From: Micromonospora sicca
GTDB lineage: Bacteria > Actinomycetota > Actinomycetes > Mycobacteriales > Micromonosporaceae
Assembly: GCF_003172935.1 (NCBI RefSeq)
Contig: NZ_QGKS01000493.1
Span: 1-64,000, forward strand
Direction: 5' to 3'
Length of the DNA: 64,000 nt
The notes under the pieces are model-generated. The model did no database searches and had not been told where the DNA came from. It worked only from the letters and a program-made list of their open reading frames with translations. Positions 8,834-18,600 of the stretch are shown here, one piece after another (position 1 is the stretch's first letter; every line of letters begins with the position of its first letter). A program made the translations under genes and the position numbers.

Positions 8834-8863
8834 CTGGGCGGGCCGTGATCACGGCCCGCCCAG
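8834..8863. terminator. Perfect 30-base palindrome, bidirectional terminator
   Basis: CTGGGCGGGCCGTGA (8834-8848) is immediately followed by its exact reverse complement (8849-8863). It lies between the convergent stops of the HbpS-like gene and the GH92 gene, and would fold as a 13-bp stem with a GATC loop on either strand. Confidence 0.8.
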
Positions 8864-8882
8864 GCGCTGTGCTACCCCCTGC

Positions 8883-11800
8883 TCACTTCGGGCCGGTGAC
8901 GGTGAACGGCAGCGCAACCCGCGTCCCGGAATCGGCACCCGCCACCGTGATGCTGGTCGAGCCCGCCCCCGCATTCCCCGGAACGCTGACGGTCGCGCCG
9001 GAGATGACGCCGTCACCATTCGCCCGCACCGTGCTGGTCGCGAGGCCCTCACCAAAGCTGATCGTGAGCACCTCGTTCGGCGCGAATCCGGAACCGTCGA
9101 CCGTGATCGTCGTACCGCGCGGTCCCGACGTGGTCGACAGCGCCACCTGCGGTTGGTACGTCGGCTCTTCCGGCTCCCCGGTCACCCGGGCGGTCGCCGT
9201 CGCCGGTGTCCGCGAGGACGCGCCGGTGGCGGTGACGGAGTACCGGCCGGGCTGCGCGTCACGGGACGTCGCGATCGACGCGTGTACCGCTCCCGCCCCG
9301 GAGGCCGCGACCGTCATGCTCCGCGCGGGACTGGTGCCGAGAGTCACGGTCACCTGCTCGCCGGCGGCGAACCCGCTGCCGTCGACGGTGATCGCGTCAC
9401 CGGCGGCGACGGTGGCGGACGCGGACACCGCGGTCGTCGGCTGGAGTCCGCCACGCGCCACGGTCACGGTGAAGGTCTCCGTGCTGCTCGACCGGGTGTC
9501 CCAGGCGGTGACGTGCACCGTGTACGTGCCCTCCTGCGCGTAGGTGTGCTGTCCGCTCATCGCACCGGCCGGGCCGACCGTGACGTCGTCCGGAACCGTG
9601 CCGTCACCCCACTGGACGCGGGCGTGGTAGCCGGTCGGGTCGGGAACGCCGCCGGTGACCGAGCCGAGGTTCGCCGAGAGGACCTGTCCGGCGGTGGCCG
9701 TCTGGTCCTTCGGGGCGGTGGTGGCCAACGCGGGGGCCGGCGTGCCGTCGTCCGCGATGGCGAACACGTGGATCCGGCCCGCCGACCCGGGGTCGCCGGT
9801 CTGCGTCGGCAGGGTCACCGACACGAGCGTCTTGCCCGTCGGGATCTGGTACGGCGTGGTGGCGAACAGGAACGGCTGGGCGCCGTCCCGGCTCGTGCCG
9901 CTCAGCCGGTACGCGGCCTTCGCGACGACGATGTTGCCGTAGGACGGGGTGCCGTTCGCGTTGCCACCCAGCGTCCAGTCACTCATCTGGATCGGGATGC
10001 TGGCGGTGCTGCCGTCGCTGAACGTCGCCGTGCCGGTGGTGCTCTGGTTGCCCTGCGTACCGGCACCGATGAACGAGACGCTCTTGGCATCGGTCGGAAG
10101 GTTGAGGACGATCGTCCTGCCGTTGCCGGTCGCGTCGTCCGGCTGCCCGGCCGGGATCGCCGGCAGCGTGAAGTGCAGGCCCGTGCCGGGTACCTGGTGC
10201 TGCTGGCCCTGGGTCACGCCGGCTGCCGCGAGGGCGGCCCGCGAGTACGACCACGACTTGGCGTCGCAGTTCGCCGCGAGGGCGCCCTCGTCGCCGATGC
10301 AGACGGTGTCGAAGGCCGCGGTGAGGCCCGAACTCGGCGCGTAGGCCACGTCGACGCCGACGGTTGCCGAGCTCTGGCTGCTGCCGTCGGTCACCGTGAC
10401 GCCGGCCTGGTGGTAACCCGGCTTGGCGTAGGTGTGCGAGCCGCTGACGCTGTACACGCCGCGCGAGCTCACGGCCAGCGTGCCGGGGGTGGCCGGCGAG
10501 CCGTCGCCCCAGTCGATCGTGGCCTGGTAGCCGGTGGCGGCGCCCCCGGTGACGGTGGCCAGTGGCACCGACACCGCGGCACCGGAGGTGGCGTGCACGC
10601 TGCTCGCGGCGGTGACCGCGACGGCGCCGCCGCCGAGCTCGACGTCGCCGCCGGCGAGCAACTCGATCTCGGCGAGGGTCGTCTTCTCGGCGCCGACCGT
10701 CTTCGTCACGGCCAGGCGGAACTGCGCGAACTGCCCCGGATCGCTGATCCTGAACGGCCGGGTCTGGGCGCGCCACGGGAACGCTTCGCCGCTGCGGGAG
10801 TCGACGGTGGTCCAGGTGATCCCGTCGTTGGAGCCCTGCAACCGCCAGTCCGTCGGGTCGCCCGCACTCGCCCCGGAGGTGAGCGTGTAGTAGGTCGGCG
10901 TCTGCTTGCCGCCGCGGAACACCCAGGTGATCTGCGGCGTGCCGGTGGCGAAGGTCAGCTGGGTGGTCGACGAGTCGTCGAACAGCTTGGCGGCGTCCTG
11001 CCCGCCGCTCGCGGTGGCGGTGCCGAGACCGGGGCCGGTGGTGTCCTGCAACGGCTTGGGCACGGCGTTGCCCTGGGTCAGGGACGGCGGCGCGTCGGTC
11101 TTTCCGGTGCCCCAGGACGACGGATTCGCGCCCATCTGGAAGTCGATCGTGCCGCCGCGGGCGAGGACCGCCGAGTCGATGGACGTCTCGCGCTGCGCCT
11201 TGCCGTTGACCTCCACGCTCTGCACGTAGACGTTCCTGGTGCTGTTGTTCGGCGCGTTGACGACGATGTCGCCACTGTGCCGGTGGACGGTCATCCGGGT
11301 GAACTGCGGCGAGCCGATGGCCCAGTTGGACGAGCCGGCCTGCAGTGGGTAGATGCCCAGTGAGCTGAGGATGTACCAAGCGGACAGCTCGCCGTTGTCC
11401 TCGTCGCCCGGGTAGCCCTGGCCGATCTCACTGCCGACGTAGAGGCGCTGCAGGATCTCCCGCACGATCGCCTGCGTCTTGGCGGGCGCGCCTGCCGAGT
11501 CGTACATGTACGGGATGTGGTGCGACGGTTGGTTGCTCATGCCGAGTTGGCCCATGCGTACCGCACGCGCCTCGAGCATCTCGTGGATCGTTCCGCCGTA
11601 CCCGCCCGGATGGTCGGCGTTCTCCGGGGTGGCGAAGAACTGGTCGAGCTTCTCCTTCAACGCCTCCTGCCCGCCGTACAGGTTGGCGAGCCCCTGACCG
11701 TCCTGCGGGGCGGTGAACGCGTAGTTCCACCCGTCGGTCTCGGTGTAGACGCCACCCCAGTCCAGCGGGTCGCCGGCGAGGAAGTTGCCGGCCGGGTCGC

Positions 11801-14501
11801 GTCCCTGGAAGAACTTCGTCTTTGCGTCGAAGAGGTTGACGTAGTTGCGGGCCCGCTGCAGGAAGTACCGCGACTCCTCGTTGAGCCGGTCGCGCTCCGA
11901 CCTCGGCGTGGCCGGGTCCTTGGCCAGGGCCGCGCCCATGTTGCCGATGCCGTAGTCGTTGATGAAGCCTTCCAACGCCCACGACACCGACTCGCCAGTG
12001 GAGGTCGGCGTGTACCCGAGGAACAGGGAGGTCTCGATGCCCTTGCGGCCGACCTCGCTGCGCCCGGACGCCACGGTCGCGTCCTTGATCGCCGCGTCGT
12101 AGGCGCCGAGCGGGTCGGGCAGCTTGACGCCGTTGAGGTACGCCTGGGCCATCGCGACGTCCGCGCTGGTGCCGGTCATCAGGTCGGCGTAGCCGGGCGA
12201 CGACCAGCGGGCGATCCACCCGCCGTCTCGGTACTGCTGGACGAACCCGTCGGCGATCCTGGCGGCGACGTCCGGGTACAGCAGCGAGTACGCGGGCCAG
12301 ACCGTGCGGTAGGTGTCCCAGAACCCGTTGTTGACGTAGATCTGCCCGTCGACGATCTTCGCGCCGGTCTGGGTGGCCGTCGACGGGCCGGTCGGCGCCG
12401 ACACCGGGCTCGCGTACCGCCAGTGCGGCGCGGTGGCGGTGCCGGTGTTCTCCGACTGCGAGTTCGGATACAGGTTCAGCCGGTACAGGTTCGAGTACAG
12501 GGTGACCAGTTGCGTCTCGCTCGCCCCCTGGACGTCGATCCGGCCGAGCCGGTCCTCCCATGCCGCGGTGGCGGCCGCGTGGACCTGGTCGAGGCTGTTG
12601 CCGGTGACCTCCAGGTCGAGGTTCCGGTGCGCCTGGTCGACCGAGATGAACGACGTGGCGATGCGCAGCGTCACCTGCGAGTTCCCGGAGGTGTCGAAGG
12701 TGGCGGAGGTGGCGGAGGACGTCGTCGGCGCCCGGTCGAAGGTGCCGGACACGAACATCCGGCTGCGACCGGCCGACAGGCCGCTTCCGTTGTCGACCCA
12801 GCCGGTGAACGTGCCGTCCGTACCGATGGTGAACGTGCCGTTGTAGAAGACGAGGCTTCCGGTGGCCTGCCCGGACGGGAAGGTGAACGCCATGATCCCA
12901 CCGTGGTCGGTGGGCGACATCCGCGCGACCAGGCCGTTCTGCAGGGTGACCTGATAGAAGTCCGGCCGTGCGATCTCGTCGTCGTGGCTGAAGGCGAGCG
13001 CCCGACGGCTGGGCGCGCCGGTGAGCGATCCGCCCGCCGGCACCGGCATGACCGACATCTGGTTGCGATCACCCATCCACGGGCTGGGCTCGTGCGAGAT
13101 CGCAAGTCCCTGCAGCGTGGGCAGGTTCGCCGCGTTGTTGTTCCGCTGGTACTCGTACTCCCACGAGTTCGAGGTGGCGTTGGTGACGGGCGTGAAGAAG
13201 TTGAATCCGTTCGGCATCGCCGAGATCGGCAGGTTGTTGCCGCGCGAGAACGAGCCCGACGCGTTTGTCCCGCGCCGGGTGTCGACGTAATTGGTCAGGC
13301 TGGAGTCGTCGATCGGCGTCGGAGCGGCCGCAAGCGTGATGTCGTCGAGCCATCCCTGAAAGCGGGTCGAGGCCGTCGCGTGGGGATCGTCGTAGGCGAG
13401 CAGGATGCGGTCGATCGTCTTGCCGTTCGCGACCGCCCCGATCTCCGACTGCACCGCGTTCCACTGGTCGGCGTAGAGCACCTTCGACGCGCCCTGCCCG
13501 GCGGCTGTGAGCGGGTATCCGTGCTGGTCCACGGGCGAAAGCAGGCTGAGGTAGCCGCCGTCGGTGAAGTGCAGGTCGACCGCCGCGTAGGTGGACGGAT
13601 ACCGGGTGTCCTGGCCGGTGAACTCGGGGAAGATCTTGTAGGACAACCGGGTCTTCGGCCCGACCGGGATGTCGACGTCGAACAGCTTGTTGGTCGCATT
13701 CGAACGACCGTCGGCCTCGGCGCCGCCCGAGTATCGCAGCGAGGCCAGCCCGGTGAATCCGGCCCCGGGCTTCATGTTGTGCCCACTGACCGGCCCGGCG
13801 CCGACGACACTGACCATCGGGGTGGCCGGCGGCCTGACGTTCGAGCCGTCGCTGATGTCCCAGTCGGCGAGCTGAACGAGGGAGTCACCGGAGTTCGCGG
13901 AGACGTTCAGCCGGTAGTAGCCGTAGGCGGTCGTGTTGCTGAAGCTGTAGGTGTTCGTGGCGAACCGGCCGCTGAAGCTCTGCCCGGTCTGCCGGTTCAG
14001 GTCGGTCCACGTGCTGCCGTCGTTGGACCCCTGCACCGTGAAGTCCCTGGGGTCACGGGTCGGTGCGTCGTTCGCGGAGGTCAGCGCGTACCGCACCACC
14101 GCCGCCGGCTTGGCCAGCTGGTAGGTCACCCAGCCCGTCGGGCTGAACGCCAGCCACTTGGTCGACGGATTGCCGTCGGTGAGGTTCGCGGCGGTCTCGT
14201 TCGGCGGGTTCTCGGCGCTCGCGGTCACCGCATCGACCTGACCGAGCAGGCTGCCGGGCAGGCCGGTGGGGCTCGAGCCGCTCAGGTTCGCCTGGACCGG
14301 CTTACCGCTCGCGTCGACCTCGACGGTGCTCGCGGCAGGCTGTGGGTCGGCCGACTCGAACGAGGAGCTGAAACTGCCGGGCGACGCGGGTGCGGCACTG
14401 GCCGCAGGTGCGGCGACGAGCAGTCCCGCCGGCAGCAGGACGGCGGCTGTCGCGGCGATCAGTCGGGGGGACAAAGGGCGCGCAAGGGACGGGTACGACA
14501 T
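8883..14501 (-). CDS. Secreted multidomain GH92 family alpha-mannosidase-like enzyme
   Basis: A 1,872-residue exported enzyme. Start at 14501 gives a signal peptide ending near residue 37 (LLVAAPAASA). Domains in order: F5/8-type C (CBM32-like) ~60-190; a beta-rich region ~195-395; GH92 catalytic region ~404-1130, with YVDTRRGTNASGSF, FWDTYRTVWPAYSLL and the GDEDNGELSAWY block near 1030 that carries the family's catalytic acidic residues; second F5/8C ~1155-1290; PKD ~1310-1400; a beta domain ~1415-1580; PKD ~1590-1670; two Ig/IPT-like repeats (DGSGFAAGEQVTV, DGSGFAPNEVLTI) to the end. GH92 enzymes are Ca-dependent exo-alpha-mannosidases, so it likely removes mannose from yeast or fungal mannan or N-glycans. 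No sortase or membrane anchor. Divergent from a GH30 gene. Confidence 0.92.
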   Translation of the reverse strand: MSYPSLARPLSPRLIAATAAVLLPAGLLVAAPAASAAPASPGSFSSSFESADPQPAASTVEVDASGKPVQANLSGSSPTGLPGSLLGQVDAVTASAENPPNETAANLTDGNPSTKWLAFSPTGWVTYQLAKPAAVVRYALTSANDAPTRDPRDFTVQGSNDGSTWTDLNRQTGQSFSGRFATNTYSFSNTTAYGYYRLNVSANSGDSLVQLADWDISDGSNVRPPATPMVSVVGAGPVSGHNMKPGAGFTGLASLRYSGGAEADGRSNATNKLFDVDIPVGPKTRLSYKIFPEFTGQDTRYPSTYAAVDLHFTDGGYLSLLSPVDQHGYPLTAAGQGASKVLYADQWNAVQSEIGAVANGKTIDRILLAYDDPHATASTRFQGWLDDITLAAAPTPIDDSSLTNYVDTRRGTNASGSFSRGNNLPISAMPNGFNFFTPVTNATSNSWEYEYQRNNNAANLPTLQGLAISHEPSPWMGDRNQMSVMPVPAGGSLTGAPSRRALAFSHDDEIARPDFYQVTLQNGLVARMSPTDHGGIMAFTFPSGQATGSLVFYNGTFTIGTDGTFTGWVDNGSGLSAGRSRMFVSGTFDRAPTTSSATSATFDTSGNSQVTLRIATSFISVDQAHRNLDLEVTGNSLDQVHAAATAAWEDRLGRIDVQGASETQLVTLYSNLYRLNLYPNSQSENTGTATAPHWRYASPVSAPTGPSTATQTGAKIVDGQIYVNNGFWDTYRTVWPAYSLLYPDVAARIADGFVQQYRDGGWIARWSSPGYADLMTGTSADVAMAQAYLNGVKLPDPLGAYDAAIKDATVASGRSEVGRKGIETSLFLGYTPTSTGESVSWALEGFINDYGIGNMGAALAKDPATPRSERDRLNEESRYFLQRARNYVNLFDAKTKFFQGRDPAGNFLAGDPLDWGGVYTETDGWNYAFTAPQDGQGLANLYGGQEALKEKLDQFFATPENADHPGGYGGTIHEMLEARAVRMGQLGMSNQPSHHIPYMYDSAGAPAKTQAIVREILQRLYVGSEIGQGYPGDEDNGELSAWYILSSLGIYPLQAGSSNWAIGSPQFTRMTVHRHSGDIVVNAPNNSTRNVYVQSVEVNGKAQRETSIDSAVLARGGTIDFQMGANPSSWGTGKTDAPPSLTQGNAVPKPLQDTTGPGLGTATASGGQDAAKLFDDSSTTQLTFATGTPQITWVFRGGKQTPTYYTLTSGASAGDPTDWRLQGSNDGITWTTVDSRSGEAFPWRAQTRPFRISDPGQFAQFRLAVTKTVGAEKTTLAEIELLAGGDVELGGGAVAVTAASSVHATSGAAVSVPLATVTGGAATGYQATIDWGDGSPATPGTLAVSSRGVYSVSGSHTYAKPGYHQAGVTVTDGSSQSSATVGVDVAYAPSSGLTAAFDTVCIGDEGALAANCDAKSWSYSRAALAAAGVTQGQQHQVPGTGLHFTLPAIPAGQPDDATGNGRTIVLNLPTDAKSVSFIGAGTQGNQSTTGTATFSDGSTASIPIQMSDWTLGGNANGTPSYGNIVVAKAAYRLSGTSRDGAQPFLFATTPYQIPTGKTLVSVTLPTQTGDPGSAGRIHVFAIADDGTPAPALATTAPKDQTATAGQVLSANLGSVTGGVPDPTGYHARVQWGDGTVPDDVTVGPAGAMSGQHTYAQEGTYTVHVTAWDTRSSSTETFTVTVARGGLQPTTAVSASATVAAGDAITVDGSGFAAGEQVTVTLGTSPARSMTVAASGAGAVHASIATSRDAQPGRYSVTATGASSRTPATATARVTGEPEEPTYQPQVALSTTSGPRGTTITVDGSGFAPNEVLTISFGEGLATSTVRANGDGVISGATVSVPGNAGAGSTSITVAGADSGTRVALPFTVTGPK

Positions 14502-15186
14502 GGGGGCAGGGCCTTTCGACTCGATCCGGGTCGAGTGCGTCGAACGTCTGGGCGGGGAGGACGGTGGCGTGGCTACTGCGGTCGATCGATTGCCATGGAG
14601 CGCGAATGTGCCTACCGGGCGCTCAGGCCGGGGGAACCGCCGGTCGGCGTGGGCGTCGGCGCCCTCGTCGGCGCCGGCACGACCTGCTGATCGGCCTGAT
14701 CCGGGGGCGACGTCGAACAGGTGTAACGCAGCGCCGTCCGAGGTGGACGGCCGCACCACCTGGGCGACCGCTTCGCTCCGGCCGGCCCGTGACGTCGCCG
14801 GGAAGACGCGGGCTCGACCGACGGCGTCATGGCGCCACCCGGCAGGACGCTCGCGCCCCTGGTGCCGACCCGGGCATCTCGGCCATGCACTCTCCTTCGG
14901 AGTTGCACCGTGCGGGCCATGACATCGTTGTCACAAGGACGCGTGACCTACGAAGACAGGCGTAGTGGACTGTCGCTGATAGTTCCGGCCACACCACGGC
15001 CGTGTCAATGGTCCAGCACGAGAGCAGGACTTAAAACGGATGTTGAATTAAGTATTGGCAATATCTTGACTTGAGCCTTGGCGGGGAGCAAAGCTCGCTG
15101 ACGCCAGCACCGGCCGTCCCACGGGCGCCTCCGGCTCCTGAGGCCGAAGCGTGCGCAAGGACGCTCCCCCGACCCAAGGAGGCGCC
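14502..15186. promoter_or_regulatory. 685-base divergent intergenic region between GH92 and GH30 genes
   Basis: No convincing gene. It should hold both promoters. The most AT-rich stretch is about 15031-15070 (includes TTGAAT, TTGGCA and AATATC elements) and is a candidate GH30 promoter or sugar-regulator site. The GH92-proximal part is GC-rich with only short overlapping frames that look like non-coding translation. Confidence 0.35.
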
Positions 15187-17433
15187 GTGAGGCGACCCAC
15201 CATCGCGGCGCTGGTCGCCGCGTCGGCAACAGCCGGTGTGCTGTGCACAGCCGCGCTGCCGGCGGCAGCGACGGCAGGTACCGCATACCGTGGCCCTGCC
15301 GTGGCCGGAACGTACTCCACGGAGGCCGGGACCGGGTGGCACCAGCTGCCCACCGTCCACGTCGGCGACGACCAGGGCGCACCCGCCGACGCGACCGTTG
15401 TCGTCGACCCCAGCGAGACGCGCCAGCGCTACTCCGGGATCGGCTTCTCCCTCGACGAGACGAGCGTCTCCAACCTCTGGAAGCTCAGCCCGGCGAAACG
15501 CGAGGAGGCCATCCGGCTGCTCGTCGACCCGAAGCACGGCGCGGGACTCGACCGGTTCCGGGTGACGATCGGCAGCCCCGACGTCATCGAACATCTGCCC
15601 TTCTGGTCGGAGGACGAACTGCCCGCGGGCGTCACCGAAGACTTCGGCCTGAACTACTTCTCCATCCAGCACGACCTCGACCTGCACATCATCGACACCA
15701 TCAAGCTGATCCAGCGCTACAACCCGCGCGCCACCTTCTTCGCCTCCGCGTGGAGCGCCCCGGCGTGGATGAAGACGAACAACCGGTTCACCGGCGAGGT
15801 CGCGCTCCGCCCGGGCAGCACCACCAGCTACTACCAGGTGGGCAAGCTGCGCGACGACTGCATCGACGTCTTCGCCCGCTACCACGTGAAGTTCGTCCAG
15901 GCGTACGCGAAGCACGGCATCCACATCGACGCGCTGACGCTGCTGAACGAGCCCGGCATGGACGTCGTCTATCCGGCCATGGACATCAGCGTGGCGCAGC
16001 AGCAGAAGCTGGCTCTTGCGATCGACCGCGAGTTCGCCGCCGCCAGGCTCGACACCGAGCTCTACGTGCATGACTTCAACTTCTGGGACTGGCGCGACCC
16101 GAACAGCACCGAGACGAAGAACTACTACCGGATCCTGCAGGACGCACCGGACGGCTCGGTGACAGGTGAGCAGGTGCGTGCGGCGACCGACGCCATCGCC
16201 TTCCACCCGTACTGGGGCGACCCGACGGTCATGCGTGACGCGTACGAGCAGACCGGCAAGCCTGTACACATGACCGAGACGAGCGACCTCTCCCCCGCCA
16301 CGATCCTGAACTACTTCCGGCTGAACGCCAGCTCCTACATTCTCTGGGCGCAGGCGACGGACCAGGACGGTGGGACGCTGCACTGGACGGGCGAGCGGAA
16401 CAACAACATCGACTGGGAAGAGGTCGGCCGGACGTCGAAGTGGCCCGACCGCCTGGTCAAGGTCGACACCACGAAGGGCGACTTCAGCGTCCGCAACGAG
16501 CTGTACCAGCTGGGACAGTTCGCGCGGTACCTGAGCCCGGAGGACGTACGGGTGGAGTCGAGCGCCGCGGCGAACGGCGTGAGCAACGTGGTCTACCGAG
16601 GCGAGGCGAACCACTTCGTCGCCGTGCTCGGCAACAGCAACGATGCCGCCACCAGGGTACGTGTGGTGCTCGCCGGCCAGTCCTTCGTCGAGACGGTGCC
16701 CGCGCATTCGTTCGCCACGTTCCGGTGGAAGGCACCGCTGCCGCCGACGAAGGGCAATCACGCGCCGGTGCTGGACAACGTGGCCGATGTGGTCGCCGAC
16801 CAGTACCACCCGGTGCGGGTGCCGCTGACGGCCACCGACGCCGACGGCGACCGACTCGCCTTCTACGCATCCGACCTGCCGGAGGGCACCAGCATCGACG
16901 CCGCGACGGGGGTGGTGACGCTTCGTCCCACGGCGGCCGGTGAGCGGGACCTGACGGTCGTCGTCACCGACGGCGTCGCAAGCGACAAGCTGACCGTCCA
17001 TGTAACCGTGCGGCCGCACGGCGCACCGGTCGGCGAGAAGGTCGAGGCCGAGTCGTACGTCGAGCAGCACGGCTGGGCCGATGGAGGTGGCAACTTCGTC
17101 GAGAGCAACGCCGCCGCCAGCGGCGGCAGGAACATCGGCTGGACCGCCGCCGGCAACTGGCTGAAGTACCGCGTCGACATCGCCCAGCCGGGAACCTACG
17201 ACCTGGAACTGCGGGTGGCCAACGGCACGGGTGCCGCCGTGGCGGGTGCGGTGTCGTTCCGTGACGCGAGTGGTCAGGTGCTGGCAACGGCGTCGGTGCC
17301 GGACACGGGCGGCTGGGCGAGCTACCAGTCGGTGCACGTGCCGGTCGCCCTGACGGCCGGCGACCAACTGGTCACGGTGTACTGCGAGAAGGGCGGGTTC
17401 AACCTCGACTACTTCCGGCTCGCGCCGCAGTAG
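15187..17433 (+). CDS. Secreted GH30 family glycosidase with Ig-like and CBM6 domains
   Basis: A 748-residue exported enzyme. GTG at 15187 follows AAGGAGG (15176-15182). Signal peptide to about residue 27; GH30 (beta/alpha)8 plus side-domain region ~45-500, with ARYSGIGFSLDET-like opening, acid/base Glu255 in LLNEPGM and nucleophile Glu364 in HMTETSD. An Ig/cadherin-like domain (NHAPVLDNVADV, then a DGDRLAFYASDLPEG-type block) spans ~505-600 and a CBM6-type carbohydrate-binding module (EKVEAESYVEQHG ... GGFNLDYFRLAPQ) ~605-748. GH30 covers beta-glucosidases, beta-1,6-glucanases and xylanases; the exact substrate cannot be read off. Divergent from GH92, suggesting joint use on a fungal-wall or plant glycan. 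Confidence 0.9.
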   Translation: MRRPTIAALVAASATAGVLCTAALPAAATAGTAYRGPAVAGTYSTEAGTGWHQLPTVHVGDDQGAPADATVVVDPSETRQRYSGIGFSLDETSVSNLWKLSPAKREEAIRLLVDPKHGAGLDRFRVTIGSPDVIEHLPFWSEDELPAGVTEDFGLNYFSIQHDLDLHIIDTIKLIQRYNPRATFFASAWSAPAWMKTNNRFTGEVALRPGSTTSYYQVGKLRDDCIDVFARYHVKFVQAYAKHGIHIDALTLLNEPGMDVVYPAMDISVAQQQKLALAIDREFAAARLDTELYVHDFNFWDWRDPNSTETKNYYRILQDAPDGSVTGEQVRAATDAIAFHPYWGDPTVMRDAYEQTGKPVHMTETSDLSPATILNYFRLNASSYILWAQATDQDGGTLHWTGERNNNIDWEEVGRTSKWPDRLVKVDTTKGDFSVRNELYQLGQFARYLSPEDVRVESSAAANGVSNVVYRGEANHFVAVLGNSNDAATRVRVVLAGQSFVETVPAHSFATFRWKAPLPPTKGNHAPVLDNVADVVADQYHPVRVPLTATDADGDRLAFYASDLPEGTSIDAATGVVTLRPTAAGERDLTVVVTDGVASDKLTVHVTVRPHGAPVGEKVEAESYVEQHGWADGGGNFVESNAAASGGRNIGWTAAGNWLKYRVDIAQPGTYDLELRVANGTGAAVAGAVSFRDASGQVLATASVPDTGGWASYQSVHVPVALTAGDQLVTVYCEKGGFNLDYFRLAPQ

Positions 17434-17458
17434 TGCGGCGGGCGACTCGGCGTCGGGG

Positions 17459-18298
17459 TTGAGCCAGCAACCGCCCTATCGGGACGACGTGTGGTTCGAC
17501 GACCTGAGTTGCGAAGGCGGGGTGCTCATCGACGTTGATGCGCGGCACTTGCTGCTCTTCACCGAACTGGGGCAGTTCTCTCTTGAGCAGCGGTACGCCT
17601 ACCGTGCGGGGCTGCTCGACGCGTACCGGCGCACCTGGGGCGGGTGGACGGTGAGCTGGGCGTACGACGGGATCGGCGACCTGGTGGCATACCTGGGGGA
17701 AGAGCCTGACCAGGTACGCAGCGAGCGCGCCTGGTGGGACGGCCTGTACCCCGACGGCGGGCAGCGGCCGGACGGCCCGGTGGAATACCTCGTCAGCGTG
17801 GCCGACGCTGGCCGGTGCCGTCCGTACGCCCTGCCCTTCGAGTCCTGCCCGCCATGGCGCCTCGGCCCACGCCTGCTGGACCGGCTCGACTCGCGCGACC
17901 TCGTCACTGCGTGCTCGGCGCACCCGGCGGCGGGGCTGCACCTCGACGTCGCCCGGCGCCGGGCCGGGCTGTGGAGTATCCGGCCGCTGGCCGGGCTGGC
18001 TCAGGACTGGTCCGAGCTGTGGCCGGGCTGGGAACTGGAGCTGTAGGGCGACGACCTCAGCCGGCAGGTCGCCGAATGCGTTGGGAGGGTCAACCTGCCC
18101 GGCGTTGACCTCGCTGCGGAACGGGCCACGCTGGCCGAACGGGTCGACCGGTACTGGTTCGTCGAGGAGCGCATGCGGGCGGCCGGCCAGGACGTCGACC
18201 AGCTCCGGGAGTGGAACCTCGGCGGCATCGGGACCCTCCTCGACGCCCGCGTCACCCCTGACGAACTCGCCCGGGTCGTCGCCCTGATCCGCGGCTGA
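17459..18298 (+). pseudogene. Gene of unknown function interrupted by one in-frame TAG
   Basis: The frame from TTG 17459 encodes 195 residues (WFDDLSCEGGVLIDVDARH, WTVSWAYDGIGDLVAYLGEE) and stops at TAG 18044-18046. The same frame then stays open for 83 more codons to TGA 18296-18298, with normal actinobacterial third-position GC and protein-like content (GDDLSRQVAECVGRV, then WNLGGIGTLLDARVTPDELA). No start or ribosome site follows the TAG. The simplest reading is a single gene of ~279 codons broken by one base; TAC (Tyr) to TAG is the nearest sense codon. I do not recognise the family. It follows the GH30 stop by 25 bases. Alternatives are a consensus sequencing error or UAG readthrough. 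Confidence 0.65.
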
Positions 18299-18485
18299 CC
18301 GGCCAGCGCGCGGCCTCATGGGCTGGTAGCGGCCCGTGCACGGTCACCGTCGGAGGCATCAGGGGGTCGGGACGGGCGGCATTCCAGGATCGTCGGTACG
18401 GCGGCTGATCGATGACGGCCACCCGCGTCCGTTCCAGCTGCGGCGAGGTCGGGATCTGGCGAAGCGATCCCGATCTTGAGGTCTT

Positions 18486-18513
18486 TTGTCAACGCATGGC
18501 GTGTTCTTATAAC
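18486..18513 (+). promoter_or_regulatory. Candidate sigma-70 type promoter of the metalloprotease gene
   Basis: TTGTCA (18486-18491) and TATAAC (18508-18513) are separated by 16 bases, in an unusually AT-rich patch about 90 bases upstream of the metalloprotease ATG at 18601. Confidence 0.5.
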
Positions 18514-18522
18514 GGGACGACG

Positions 18523-18535
18523 AGGTCAGTGACCT
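18523..18535. promoter_or_regulatory. Perfect palindrome just downstream of the metalloprotease promoter
   Basis: AGGTCA-G-TGACCT is a perfect 6-1-6 inverted repeat lying about where transcription should begin from the TTGTCA/TATAAC promoter, a position suited to repression. A related AGTGAC/GTCACT palindrome occurs upstream of the subtilase gene. Confidence 0.45.
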
Positions 18536-18600
18536 TGTCGCGGCGACCGTCGTCCATCCCGCTCGGTGACCCTCCATCCCCATATGTGAAAGGTGCAACG

